Below, in pieces: positions 36,410 to 47,254 of a stretch of DNA of 64,000 nt (within the stretch, counting starts at the first letter, position 1; the number at the start of each line of letters is the position of its first letter). The DNA is from Quillaja saponaria (Eukaryota; Streptophyta; Magnoliopsida; Fabales; Quillajaceae): the NCBI GenBank assembly GCA_029379385.1, contig CM055612.1, positions 1,612,001 to 1,676,000 on the forward strand, in the 5' to 3' direction. The position numbers and the translations under genes were made by a program. Under the pieces are notes generated by a model. The model worked only from the letters and a program-made list of their open reading frames with translations. It was not told the DNA's origin and searched no databases.

Positions 36410-38654
36410 ATGGCCACCGAAGAAAGTGAGTTCTTCAGTCTACTACCTTATTCCATTTCTCCCGGAAATCTTCCAAAGCTCAGGTTTCTTCTTTTACTAA
36501 AATGCCCATCTCCTAATTTTGCAGCTGTGAGTGTTTTGATTTGTATCAGGAGCAAGTTCCATACAGTGTCGCATGGTCTTGGCAAAAGGAGATTGTAAAG
36601 GAAAAGAAGGCTCAGATTGAAAGGGAAGGAGATTGTACGGACACACTTATTATTCTCCAACATCAACCTGTTTATACACTGGGTACCGGTAGTTCGATAG
36701 AGAATCTTAATTTTTCCATGGAGGATGCACCATTTGATATTTATCGAACCGAGCGTGGTGGAGAAGTCACATACCATGGTCCTGGTCAGGTGCATACTTG
36801 GTAACTTGGAACTTTACTAAAAACTTTTATGTAGTACTTGCTTCTTTTGTAAAATGCTAATTGTCCTTGAATTTCCCAATGGTGTTACTTTAGTAGGTGA
36901 AATTTGAATTTTGTTTAAGGATGAAGCTTAGGATCATCTTGTTGTGAACTGTACCTAACCTTTTAAAGTTTAATGTTGCGATGTAGATAGTTATGTATCC
37001 CATTATCAATCTCAGAAATCACAGGATGGATCTTCATTGGTACTTCAGGGGCCTTGAGGAGGTGGTAATCCGTGTTCTTTCTTCAACATTTTCAATCAAG
37101 GCTTCACGGCTCGATGGTTTGACTGGTGTTTGGGTTGGTATGTTTCTTACTATTTCCCCTGTGAACATAAGTACTTTGTATAAAATATGCTATCACTCCT
37201 GGCACTGATCTCCATGATTGAGATAATGTCTGCTTTAGGACTGTTAGCAGCTTGTACAAAATTTGTCATTTGGAGCTGAATATTTTATACCTGCCTGCAT
37301 CTGTTTTATAACAAGTGAGAAATCAAAAAATTATATTCTTTAAAAAATTGACAAAAGAAGAGAGCTGTGCAGCATGAAATTCTGCCCCCCTATCTAAGAA
37401 AGGACTCTTGAGCAGTGTTATTAAAGGCTCTAGGCGCCAGAGCTTGAGGAAAGCCAGGCGCCCTACTTAAGAAATCAAGTAAAATCTAGTGCCAATAAGT
37501 TATGAAAGAGTAAAAATAGGGGAAAAAAAAAATAGCTATAGGCAAGAATTCAAAGAAGTAAAGCTGAATTTTTTTTGCTAAAGACAATAGGTTCCATTGT
37601 GTAGTCCACTAAGTTCAGCAAGTAAAACTATCTTTAAGCCAAAAACAATAAAATTAGTGTTTTCACTTTCTAAATTCCTAGTAGGTCCAACAAGTAGTTA
37701 ACAAAGAGTCTAGGCACGTGCAGGGGTTTAGGTGCTCACCTGAAGGGTCTAGGCTGAGCTTGAGTGAATGAGTCTGGCCAGAGGGGTTTTGAGTCAAGAG
37801 GGCTGGAGCCTCTCGCCTTGTGATCCTGGGGCACGCCTTTAATAACATTGCTCCTGAGTTTTAAGCAAAACACTCTTTAGAGTTTTAAATCATGCCCGTA
37901 AAAGTTCAACTAATTTTATCCAACAGTTGTAATGCCATAAATTGAATGATTTGCAGTATTCTGGAATCATGAGGAGTTTATGCCAACTTACTGATGGTAA
38001 TATTCAAATGGAGGGTAGGGATAGAATCATAGAAATTTAACCCTATTCGTTCATGATTTTATCTCTATATATTGACTTGTAGGATGCTGCAGCCTGCAAA
38101 ATGGCTATATACTGGAGATTTTAGGTCAAATTTCACATGATAAGGGATTATGCCTTATCAAAAAAGAAAATGTGTTTATTGCCCTAAACTTATGCTGGTA
38201 GCAACTAATGTCATCATGAAAAAATCACTGAAATAGTTTTGTTGTGTTCTTCATCATAATTTTTAGTTTTTTTATACAACTCATCAGGCTTCTTGTCGTC
38301 ATTCTCCTGATCCTCTGCTGCGATCTTATTCCAGGAGATCAGAAATTGGCAGCCATTGGGATACGGGTGTCCAACTGGATAACCTATCATGGTTTGGCTC
38401 TTAATGTCACCACAGATTTGACTCCCTTCCAGTGGATTGTCCCATGTGGGATACGTGACCGTGGGGTTGGAAGCATCAAGGGGTTGCTAAGGGCATGTCA
38501 GTCATACACTGGATATGAGAAGGCTGATGATTCCTTACTTATTGATATTGCTCACAAGTCTTTGATCATGGAGTTCTCAGAAGTTTTTCAGCTTGAATAC
38601 CATCATAAAACAATGCCTACGGCAGAGTTGTATGGAAGTGAGCAGCACAATTGA
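36410..38654 (+). CDS. Octanoyltransferase LIP2p-like (plastid lipoyl biosynthesis)
   Basis: This lipoyl(octanoyl) transferase moves octanoyl from acyl carrier protein to the lipoyl domain of plastid pyruvate dehydrogenase E2, before sulfur insertion by lipoyl synthase. Four exons (36410-36483, 36525-36789, 36987-37137, 38335-38654) give 269 residues. The LipB core is clear: [15 protein letters not shown], the YPIINLRNH segment, GLTGVWVG, the lysine in [17 protein letters not shown] and the catalytic cysteine in [15 protein letters not shown]. Two points are odd. Intron 1 would be only 41 bases, shorter than plant introns usually tolerate. The N-terminus ([17 protein letters not shown]) is a poor transit peptide, although the core resembles plastid LIP2p rather than the mitochondrial form. 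A different first exon is possible. Intron 3 contains a hAT-type MITE. Confidence 0.88.
37413..37850. mobile_element. hAT-type MITE in LIP2p intron 3 (438 bp)
   Basis: The terminal inverted repeats are CAGTGTTATTAAAGGC at the left and, on the other strand, CAATGTTATTAAAGGC at the right: 15 of 16 match. The flanks are CTCTTGAG (37405-37412) and CTCCTGAG (37851-37858), an 8-bp target duplication with one mismatch, diagnostic of the hAT superfamily. The ends are GC-rich (AGGCGCC motifs). There is no transposase frame, so the element is non-autonomous. Confidence 0.8.
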
Positions 38655-39445
38655 CTTGGTGGTAAACAAGAATCCGCTAGTCAGATACTAATCAACTTTC
38701 TCCACATATTTTGAGGAACTTCTCAAAACTTAGTGTTTATTATCCTATTGTACCTATACATTTCCTTCTCTAACAAATTATAATCCATCCATGCTAATGT
38801 TATTGGTACGCAGTGCTTGATTTATTTAAAAACTCTCTCCATTGTATTCTTGGAAGTTGGAAACTGGAAAGATGATGAGGTAGTTATTTTCAGTTGCCAG
38901 CCAGCATATAGCCTGGCAAGGCAACAGGTTTTAAGTCCAAGAACTTCTACCCGTCATGGATCGACCCTGCTGGCTGTTTTCTCTCTCTCTCTATATCTAT
39001 AGATAGATAGTTTGCTCTTAGTAAGTCCACTTGTTTGTTGCATCCTTTGAATTCAAGCCCTCACCTGTGGTTCTCCTTAACATCTAGTCACCTTGTTCAT
39101 AACATAATGGTTTTTCCTTCCAATAAAGGCAAGTTGATTCAAAATTATGTGTCTCAATTATTCAAATGAAACTGTGTCAATGATTATTTAGCCTCTTACA
39201 TTTTAACAAATATTTTAATGATATTCATTAGAAAAATCCAAAACCATTAAATCAAGCTGCATTGAAGGCATTGAAGTAAATATGGCAAGTGCCTCGTGAC
39301 ATATTTGAGTTATGAAACTTTAAAATTGAAAACTGTTCAGTAATTTTTGTATTTTACTGATAATTGGTGTGTTAGCCCGTCAATTTGCTTGTTTATCAGG
39401 ACACATTTGACCTTAATTCGTTCTAGACAATTAATATAATTTTTT

Positions 39446-40710
39446 GGCTCAATTGCACTTTTGGTCCTTGTAATTTTATTTTGAGTTCAATTTAATTTTT
39501 TCAATTTCAATATTAAGGCCCTACCAAATTAAATTTAATACAATTAAGTTGTCCCTGTTAAATTAACAGACGTGTGAACAGAAATTGAATGGACAACACA
39601 GATAGTTCATTAAACTAATCGAAAATTGTCACTCTTTGTATAAAATTTTATAAAAAAAGAAAAGAAAAATGAAAAATGATATTAAGAATTAAAAAATGTG
39701 AAATAAAATAAAAAAAATAAATCCCTCCTCTTCTCTCCCTCCTTACCAGCAGCACCGATGAATTTCAGCTGCAGGACCATCATTAATGGCATGGGTAACC
39801 CATCAATTCAACCAAGATACGTACAAACGAAAAGATAATATACAAAATCCGCCATAATCCCTTTGATCCCTTCATTTATGTGCCAGAATAAAGAGAGATT
39901 TTGTGAGAAAGTGGATGAGACTTTTTTGTATATGATAATCAAAAGGAGTGGTAAAGCTATAGTAACTCTTTGGAAAAGGCAGGTTCTCTTTGTCTTTGAG
40001 CTTTTCACTATTTCCTTCCTTAAGACCACTTTGCGGGGTCGCAAGTGATGAGGATCGGCCTCTGCGTGTCCTCCCTGTGAAGGTTGCAGAGTTATCTTCC
40101 TGCTAATCTTTCTATGCCCTATCCTTCCCAGTAGTACTCTATCTCTCCCTCTGTTTTTCTCTTTTCTCTTTCTAAAACCCCAAAACCTTGATCAACACAT
40201 GACATAGCTCATCATTGTCACCATTGAAGTTATTTGTCTCCGTTTAGAATCAGATCTGGATTGACAGAGCATAGTTTTTATGAAGAATGAACTGAGATTG
40301 TCATGGGATGGAGAGGAAAACCTATGCAGCTTAGATTTACAGACATGGCTATGGAAAAATCTGGTAAATTTAAGGGTTTGGTGGCAATGGAAGAATCTGG
40401 GTAAAATGGGTGGTGGTAAGGAAGGGAAAGAAAGTTAAAAAAATTTGTTTTTATATATTTAATATTAATTTTCTTTTTATTTCTTTAAAAAAATTTAATT
40501 AAATTTTTATATGCTATCACAGTGGCTGTTTTGTATTAGTAAACTATTTCAACCATGTCATTATTATCAGTATTAAATTGACCGAGAATTAATTCAAGAT
40601 TTAATTGTATTAAATTAAACTTGATAAAGAGGATAATTATTCTAATTGAAACTTGAAAAATTAAATTGAACTCAAATTATATTATAGAGACCAACAATAT
40701 AATTAAATCC
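39446..40710. mobile_element. MULE-like element with long inverted repeats (1265 bp)
   Basis: The two ends are inverted relatives over roughly 300 bases each. The outer part matches around TTTTGGTC and TTTGAGTTCAATTTAATTTT. The inner part matches around CTTTCCCTCCTTACCA on one side and its inverse TGGTAAGGAAGGGAAAG on the other. Flanks TAATTTTTT and AAATTTTTA agree in 7 of 9 bases, compatible with a 9-bp Mutator target duplication. Only short frames lie in the core and no transposase is visible, so it is non-autonomous. Confidence 0.6.
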
Positions 40711-41979
40711 AAATTTTTATATTTTTTTGCTCATTCTATATTAGGGAAACAGCTTCCCTTCTCCATGGATATGTATTATTAAAATATTGCTTTGTGGACG
40801 GAGCACAAAATCCAAGAAATAATCATGAAATTTCTTTTTCAGTACGCCAATAATTCATTGAAGTTTCACAAATGGCAATCATTGATTAGCTTTTTGAAGT
40901 TTACTTAGGATTTTAAATTCAATTCAAACTATTTAGATTTGGGGTTCATTTTAATTCAAATCATTTTAAAACTATTACTTGATATTTGAGTTTAAAATAA
41001 TATTATTTTTATTAATAATTTAAATAAAAATCATTCAAATAAATTTTAGTGTTTAATTTTAAAATTTCTTTTATATTCAAATTAAAATTAAAATTTATAT
41101 TTTATTTTATCGGAGTCAAGTGTCTTTATCGGTGGGTTGTAATTCACTGGTTCTATCATTTGTCCCTTATCAACAAATTTCATTTTTGTTTCAGCGCCCG
41201 CATGTTCCAGTACTCGTGATACTGAAAATCACGTGAAACGGCGATGACGTTGTGGACGGCAACGGCGATGAGAAAATTAGGCCGGAAGTAATTTCTAGAG
41301 TACGAATATTATACTCTCGGGAGAATAGTCTATAACTTGTGGCTGACTTTAATGCCAAAGACAAAGGTTGGCGACATCACTAACACGCGTCAATTGAAAG
41401 AAAACACTCACAGCCACATATTATTGGTCTAATCTGGAAAATGACCATCACGCGCTCTATCGTTCTCATTGACGGTGTGTAAAATTGATGACTGTGCATG
41501 CCACGTCGTAAAACCTCTATCTAGGCTCGCTGAGTTAGGTAGCGCGAGGCTAATTATCGCGTTTCAAATAGCACGTGGAAGTTCATATAAAAATGTAAAA
41601 AAAAAAAAAAAAGAGCACGTTGAAAAAGCAAAGTAGGACTTCTTCTTTATGATTATAATATAATAATACGATCATCTTCTTCAATTTTATATTATTAAAC
41701 TTTTGATCTTAAAAAAAAAAATGTAATAAAATAATTATCCTAAAAAAAGAACTGTACATATGAGTTTTTCGTCAACTATGTGGTCGTTCATTTTATTTAT
41801 AAATTTATAACAAGTGTTCATATAGGTTCATTTTCCATGATTCCTAGAAGACATATGCACATGCTCAAAATTTAAAAGCTTTAGCAGACATTTCCGAAGA
41901 AAAGAAATATGCAGGATTCCGCATTTACAGTATATTATGGACAGATCACACACATGCTCTCAAGTACATTTTCTTTTTT

Positions 41980-43260
41980 AGGTAGTGCTAACAGGAGATT
42001 GCAATTTACAACTTAGCCCATTCTCTAATGCTATCCCAACTCTAAAGGATAATTTTAGTTTGTGTTTTTTTGACCGGATATGTTTTAAGTATTTGTTAAG
42101 ATTTTATAAATAAAAATTTGTAATATTTATTATAATAATTAATTATGACTTTAGTGATATTTAATATATAATAAATTATTAATTTACAAAATTTAAAGTT
42201 CTAAAAATATTCATTGTTGCTTAATAAGTATTTTAGAACATTAGTTAGAAAAATACTTTTATCATTAAGAGACACCTAACACCCTCACATTAGTACAATA
42301 TTTTATATATAATAATAAAAAATATACATATTATTTCATTTTTTTCATTCGATACCTCACTAATGTTTCATACTTTTATAAAAGTTCTAATTTTAATTTC
42401 AGAGAGTTTTCAAGAATACTAATTATAGAAGAAAAAAAGTTTAATGATTGTTAAAATTTTATAAATAAAAAATTGGTAATATTTATTATAGTAATTAATT
42501 ATAATTTTAATAGCATTTAATATAAAATTATAAAATTAAAAAAATATCAAATTCAAAAAATTATATTTATTATAATTTAAAAAAATAATTGACATCTTCA
42601 TATACCTAATATTCTTGACCTCTGACTTCGTTATCTTTTTAGGTAGTGTTAACAGGAGATTACAATATACAACTTAGCCAATTCTCTAATGCTATCCTAA
42701 CCCTAAATGACAATTTTAGCATGTATTTTTGTAACGGGTGTGTTGTAAAAGTATTTGTTAAGATTTTATAAATAAAAATTTGTAGTATTTATTAAAGTAG
42801 TAAATCATGATTTAAGTGATATTTAATATATAATAACATATTAATTTAAAAAATTTAAATTCTAAAGATATTCATTGTTACTTAATAAGTATTTTAGACC
42901 ATTAGTTAGAAATTTTTTTTAATCATTAAGAGACACCTAACTCCCTCATATTAGTACAATATATTTATATATAATAATAGAAACTATACATATTACTCAA
43001 TTTTTTTTAATTCGATACCTCACTAATGTTTTATATTTTTGTAAAAGTTATAATTTAATATCAAAAGAGTTTTCAAGAATACTAATTATAGAAAGAAAAA
43101 AAAAGTTTAATGGGTATTACAAGACATTTGTTAAAATTTAATAAATAAAAAATTTGTAATATATATTATAATAATTAATATAACAATTATTATATCAAAA
43201 AGTTATCAAACTTACAAAATTATATTTATTATAATTTACAAAATAATCGATATCTTGATC
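41980..43260. repeat. Tandem duplication upstream of AOS, period about 661 bp
   Basis: AGGTAGTGCTAACAGGAGAT at 41980 recurs as AGGTAGTGTTAACAGGAGAT at 42641. Both are followed in the same order by an AACTTAGCC-ATTCTCTAATG segment, an AGAGACACCTAAC-CCCTCA segment, a CGATACCTCACTAATG segment and a TTTTCAAGAATACTAATTAT segment. The copies differ by scattered substitutions and small indels. It is non-coding and AT-rich, and ends about 260 bases before the AOS start. Confidence 0.85.
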
Positions 43261-43522
43261 TCCGTCTAACTTTGACTTTGACCTCGGATAACCAATAATA
43301 TCAAAGAAAATAAGAAGTATAATTCACGCCTTCCACGACTGTAATATATTTCTGCTTCGGACCCACCACCATCACCATTTGATTTCGTAAATAAATATTT
43401 GAGCTGACTGAAATCCTCCAACTTGCACCTTACACATCTTTCAATCTCTCTCTTGAATCTTGAGTGCAGCAAAACCAGTCCTCGAACTAGGTGGTTTTCT
43501 CTTTTGCTGACTCAAACAAAAA

Positions 43523-45109
43523 ATGGCTTCCACTTCTCTATTCTTTCATTCGCTGCAACCACACCAACAATTCCCAGTATCCACCGGAAAAACATCTAAG
43601 CTCTCCACTCGTCCGTTCCTCGTTCGTCCTATCACAGCATCCGTGTCGGAGAGATCATCAATACAATCTCCACAGCTAAGTACAGTGGAGCCACCTGAGC
43701 CCACCAATCTACCGATCCGGAAATTGCCTGGAGACTGTGGTCTACCTTTCATCGGTCCATACAAAGACCGCCTTGACTATTTCTACAACCAAGGCCGCGA
43801 TGAGTACTTCAAGTCACGCATCGAAAAATACCAGTCAACGGTATTCCGAGCGAACATGCCACCGGGACCTTTCATTACTTCCAAACCCAACGTCGTCGTT
43901 TTACTCGACGGCAAGAGCTTTCCTGTACTCTTCGACGTCAACAAAGTCGAAAAGAAAGATATATTCACCGGGACATTTATGCCCTCCACTGAACTAACCG
44001 GAGGTTACCGTGTTCTCTCTTATCTTGACCCGTCGGAACCGAGTCACGAAAAGCTCAAGCGGCTCATGTTTTTTCTCCTCCAATATCGTCGCGACAAGGT
44101 CATGCCGGAGTTCCATTCAAGCTACGAGGAGCTCTTCCAGACACTGGAGAAGGAGCTCGCTACTAAAGGTAAAGCTAGTTTCCAAGATGCGAATGATCAA
44201 ACGGCGTTTAATTTTCTAGCTCGTTGTCTGTTCGGATCAAACCCGCCAGATACCAAACTCGGGTCGGACGGTCCAAAACTGGTACAGAAATGGGTACTCT
44301 TTCAAATTAGTCCAATCCTATCTCTTGGCCTTCCCAAGCTTATCGAAGAAGCCGTGTTCCACAGTGTCCGTCTTCCTCCGGCACTAATCAAAGCTGATTA
44401 CAAGAGATTATACGATTTCTTCTACGAATCTTCCGGCCTCGTGCTCGACGAAGCAGAGAGATTGGGTGTGTCAAGGGACGAAGCTTGCCACAATCTCTTA
44501 TTCGCCACGTGCTTCAATTCTTTTGGGGGAATGAAATTATTCTTCCCCAACATTTTCAAATGGATCGGTAGAGCAGGAGTCAAGCTCCACAGCCAATTAG
44601 CTCAGGAAGTCAGATCCGTCGTCAGAGCTAACGGCGGGAAGGTGACGATGGCCGGCATGGAACAGATGCCATTGATGAAATCGGTAGTGTATGAATGTTT
44701 TCGGATTGATCCACCGGTACCGTTACAGTTCGCAAAAGCAAAACAGGACCTAGTGATCGAGAGCCATGACTGCGCTTTCAGAGTGAAAGAAGGTGAGATT
44801 CTATTCGGGTACCAACCGTTCGCAACCAAAGATCCGAGAATTTTCGAAAGATCCGAAGAGTTTGTGGCGGATCGGTTCGTGGGTGAGGGTGAGAAGTTGC
44901 TTAAGCACGTGGTCTGGTCAAATGGACCTGAAACGGAGGATCCGAAAGTGGGTAATAAACAATGTGCGGGTAAGGATTTCGTGATGTTGGTGTCGAGGCT
45001 TTTAGTAGTTGAATTATTTCTCCGATACGATTCGTTTGAGATTCAAGTGGGTAAAACGCCTTTGGGGGCTTCCATTACTCTAACCTCTCTTCAAAAAGCA
45101 AGCTTTTGA
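43523..45109 (+). CDS. Allene oxide synthase, chloroplastic (CYP74A)
   Basis: Allene oxide synthase dehydrates 13-hydroperoxy-octadecatrienoate to an unstable allene oxide, the first committed step of jasmonate synthesis in plastids. It is an atypical P450 that needs neither oxygen nor a reductase. The gene is a single exon of 528 residues, as is usual for CYP74. The first 50 or so residues are a serine/threonine-rich transit peptide, followed by the LPIRKLPGDCGLPFIGP entry common to CYP74. Other signatures are YQSTVFRANMPPGPF, the I-helix region ATCFNSFGGMK, the ExxR region YECFRIDPPVP and the heme-binding loop GNKQCAGKDFV with its cysteine. The overall sequence and the PPGPF segment favour AOS over hydroperoxide lyase. 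The start at 43523 is the first ATG that yields the transit peptide. No lesion is present. Confidence 0.95.
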   Translation: MASTSLFFHSLQPHQQFPVSTGKTSKLSTRPFLVRPITASVSERSSIQSPQLSTVEPPEPTNLPIRKLPGDCGLPFIGPYKDRLDYFYNQGRDEYFKSRIEKYQSTVFRANMPPGPFITSKPNVVVLLDGKSFPVLFDVNKVEKKDIFTGTFMPSTELTGGYRVLSYLDPSEPSHEKLKRLMFFLLQYRRDKVMPEFHSSYEELFQTLEKELATKGKASFQDANDQTAFNFLARCLFGSNPPDTKLGSDGPKLVQKWVLFQISPILSLGLPKLIEEAVFHSVRLPPALIKADYKRLYDFFYESSGLVLDEAERLGVSRDEACHNLLFATCFNSFGGMKLFFPNIFKWIGRAGVKLHSQLAQEVRSVVRANGGKVTMAGMEQMPLMKSVVYECFRIDPPVPLQFAKAKQDLVIESHDCAFRVKEGEILFGYQPFATKDPRIFERSEEFVADRFVGEGEKLLKHVVWSNGPETEDPKVGNKQCAGKDFVMLVSRLLVVELFLRYDSFEIQVGKTPLGASITLTSLQKASF

Positions 45110-45999
45110 ATTGAAATGATCATGGGTGATACTGATAGATGGGTTCTGATGGAATTTTGCTTTTATTGAAGGGTAATCTCGGAAACAAGAAATTAGAAAT
45201 ATGGTATTGGTCACTATTATTGTGAAACTATTGTACTCATTCAGTTTCATTAAGTTACTGTAACATTCTCATTTGTTCTGCTACAAATAGTTTAATTTGC
45301 AGGTTCTGATTTGTACAAGAATGAATTTGTGGTGTGAATTTGGTTGCTTGTCCAACGTTAGCAATAATTCTAACACCATTAGCAGGGCCACTAACGCACT
45401 AACTCGTTGCATGTCATGTTACTCTCACTACCCACCACTACACTACATTGTAAATGTATCACCTCACAACGATAAAAACTGCACTTGTCTATCCAATTGT
45501 CATCATCATAGCATTATTTGTTAGTGTCCTTTTTGTTTGGGGACAAATAGCATCCATTAGTACATACTTTCTTAAGTATTTTATTGGGTATTAATTAGTG
45601 GGTTTTTGTTTTTAAGATATTTGTTGAAGTCTAATAAATTTAATTTTTAATTTTTTTTTTAAAATAACAACTTAATTAATGGGTTTTTGTTTTATTGTTT
45701 TTAATAATTAAATTTTTTAAAAATAATAATTTATGCTTTAAATAGTAAAATCATGATTAATTATCGTAATAAATACTAATAAATTTTCCATTTATAAAAT
45801 TTTAACAAATGCTCTTAGTATACTAGTTAAAAAATCTTAAAATTTTGAAAAATGACAACTTTAAAATTAAAGAGCACCAAGTGAAAATAGATTAATAAAA
45901 TGAGTGAAAATGAAAAAAAAAAGGTAAAATGAGTGAAAATAGAAAAAGGAAAAGTTATTGTGAGTAAAATTATTTTAGACATATCTAAATATGTACTAA

Positions 46000-46472
46000 G
46001 GGCTAGTTTGGTACGCTGTAATGATTTTTGTGAAATTAGAATGGGAAAGGGCAATGGAATGCAAATGGAATGGAATTATCATTTCATGCTATTGTTTAGT
46101 AGCGCTAGTGATGAATAATCATTTCATTTCATTTCATTTATTAATTTTTTATGCAGTTTTTAGACATCAAATAATATCAAAGTTATGTTAAAATAACAAA
46201 AATATCCGTCTATAGATAAAGTAATAAAAATTATATTATTTCAAAATGACAAAATATCCTTCTTAAATAAAGTAATATAAATTAAACATAATTTATGAAA
46301 TATATATATTTCTTAATTTTTTAATAAATTTAAAAAAAATTATATTATTTATTTATTAAATGACTGGAATGGAATAAGTATTCTAAGACTAAAAACTTAC
46401 CAAACGAAAGAATCTTCATTCCATGAATCATACATAGAATGGAATTGCTATTTCAGCGTATCAAACTAGTCC
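46000..46472. mobile_element. Tourist-type (PIF/Harbinger) MITE, 473 bp
   Basis: The left terminus GGGCTAGTTTGGTACGCTG pairs with the right terminus, which on the other strand reads GGACTAGTTTGATACGCTG: 17 of 19 match. Perfect TAA target duplications sit at 45997-45999 and 46473-46475. Inside are GGAATGGAAT-type subterminal repeats in inverse orientation. There is no coding capacity. Confidence 0.85.
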
Positions 46473-46633
46473 TAAATGAATAAAAGTGAGGAATGCATAT
46501 AAGTAATTGACTAATTCTTACAACTGATAGTATAATATTTTTTTTAATTTAACAATTAGATATGTTCTAGTTAATTTATGCACATCATGACTAATTATTA
46601 TTTTTTTGTTAAGTTCAAAATTTATAGGGATGT

Positions 46634-46815
46634 ACTAACTGTGGTTGAGCCTAGCGGAAGGGCTTAGTGACTCCCAACAGAGAACCTAGGTTTGAAACTA
46701 GAGACATTATCTTGGAGGGGTCCTCTTTTAAAAAAGAGCCTAATAGAACACCGAGAGATTAATCTCATAGCAATGTTTGTGGAGAAACTCAGAAATATCA
46801 AAAAAAAAAAAAAAA
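46634..46815 (+). mobile_element. tRNA-derived SINE, 182 bp
   Basis: A tRNA-like head shows an A-box-like GAGCCTAGCGGAAGGGC and, about 35 bases on, a B-box-like AGGTTTGAAACTAG, the internal pol III promoter layout. The element ends in a run of about 16 A. It is flanked by TTATAGGGATGT (46622-46633) and TTATAAGGATGT (46816-46827), a 12-bp target duplication with one mismatch. These are the hallmarks of a plant SINE. The head is too degenerate to be a functional tRNA. Confidence 0.8.
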
Positions 46816-47254
46816 TTATAAGGATGTTAGTCTCCATAGCCCTTCTAAAGAGATTTAAACTCATAAAGTGAATGAGGTGAACACACATTTTTTTATCACT
46901 AAACTAACCCTCTTATGTCATAATATAATTTTTTCCATTTATCCGTTTTTAACTTTTGAATGATTAAGAATTTTTGAGTCCACAATCATAAATTTATCTT
47001 ATTTACTTCTTCGCTCTCCGTTAGATTCACAAAAATTGGCTCCACACAACTATAATAGATTAGACAATGAGATCTTCCAAGTGAGTTACACTTTTTCCTA
47101 TAATAAACAGAAATATGCTATTTCAACAACAAATACTACTAAGGAAGGGATTCTTAAAGTCACATTAAAAAAATTCAGTTTGTTATGTTTGGGGATTCAA
47201 TTCATGACTAGGCTATTGCGATGGAGCCAAGGCACAAAGTAAAAATCCTTCAAG

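Larger units (their letters stand above)
38655..43522. other. Long spacer between LIP2p and AOS
   Basis: No intact gene. It holds the LIP2p 3' region, a MULE-like element (39446-40710), AT-rich DNA and a tandem duplication (41980-43260). G-boxes (CACGTG) occur near 41231 and 41573. The final 250 bases are the AOS 5' flank. Confidence 0.6.
45110..47254. other. Spacer between AOS and the WAKL kinase
   Basis: AOS 3' region, then AT-rich DNA carrying a Tourist-type MITE (46000-46472) and a SINE (46634-46815). No gene seen. Confidence 0.6.

Noticed and set aside
38244..38654. A stand-alone 136-residue protein
   Set aside because: Its first part is intron; from 38335 it is the last LIP2p exon in phase with the upstream LipB motifs.
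43546..43764. Antisense open frames across AOS, the WAKL kinase and the WD40 gene
   Set aside because: They lie opposite strongly conserved coding exons and match no family. They are by-products of codon composition.
43523..45109. Hydroperoxide lyase instead of allene oxide synthase
   Set aside because: The PPGPF, FNSFGG and GNKQCAGKD segments, the long transit peptide and overall similarity fit CYP74A. Some residual uncertainty remains without a tree.
46634..46705. A tRNA gene, because of A-box and B-box motifs
   Set aside because: The boxes are degenerate, no cloverleaf with a proper acceptor stem could be drawn, and a poly(A) tail with target duplication follows. A SINE explains it better.
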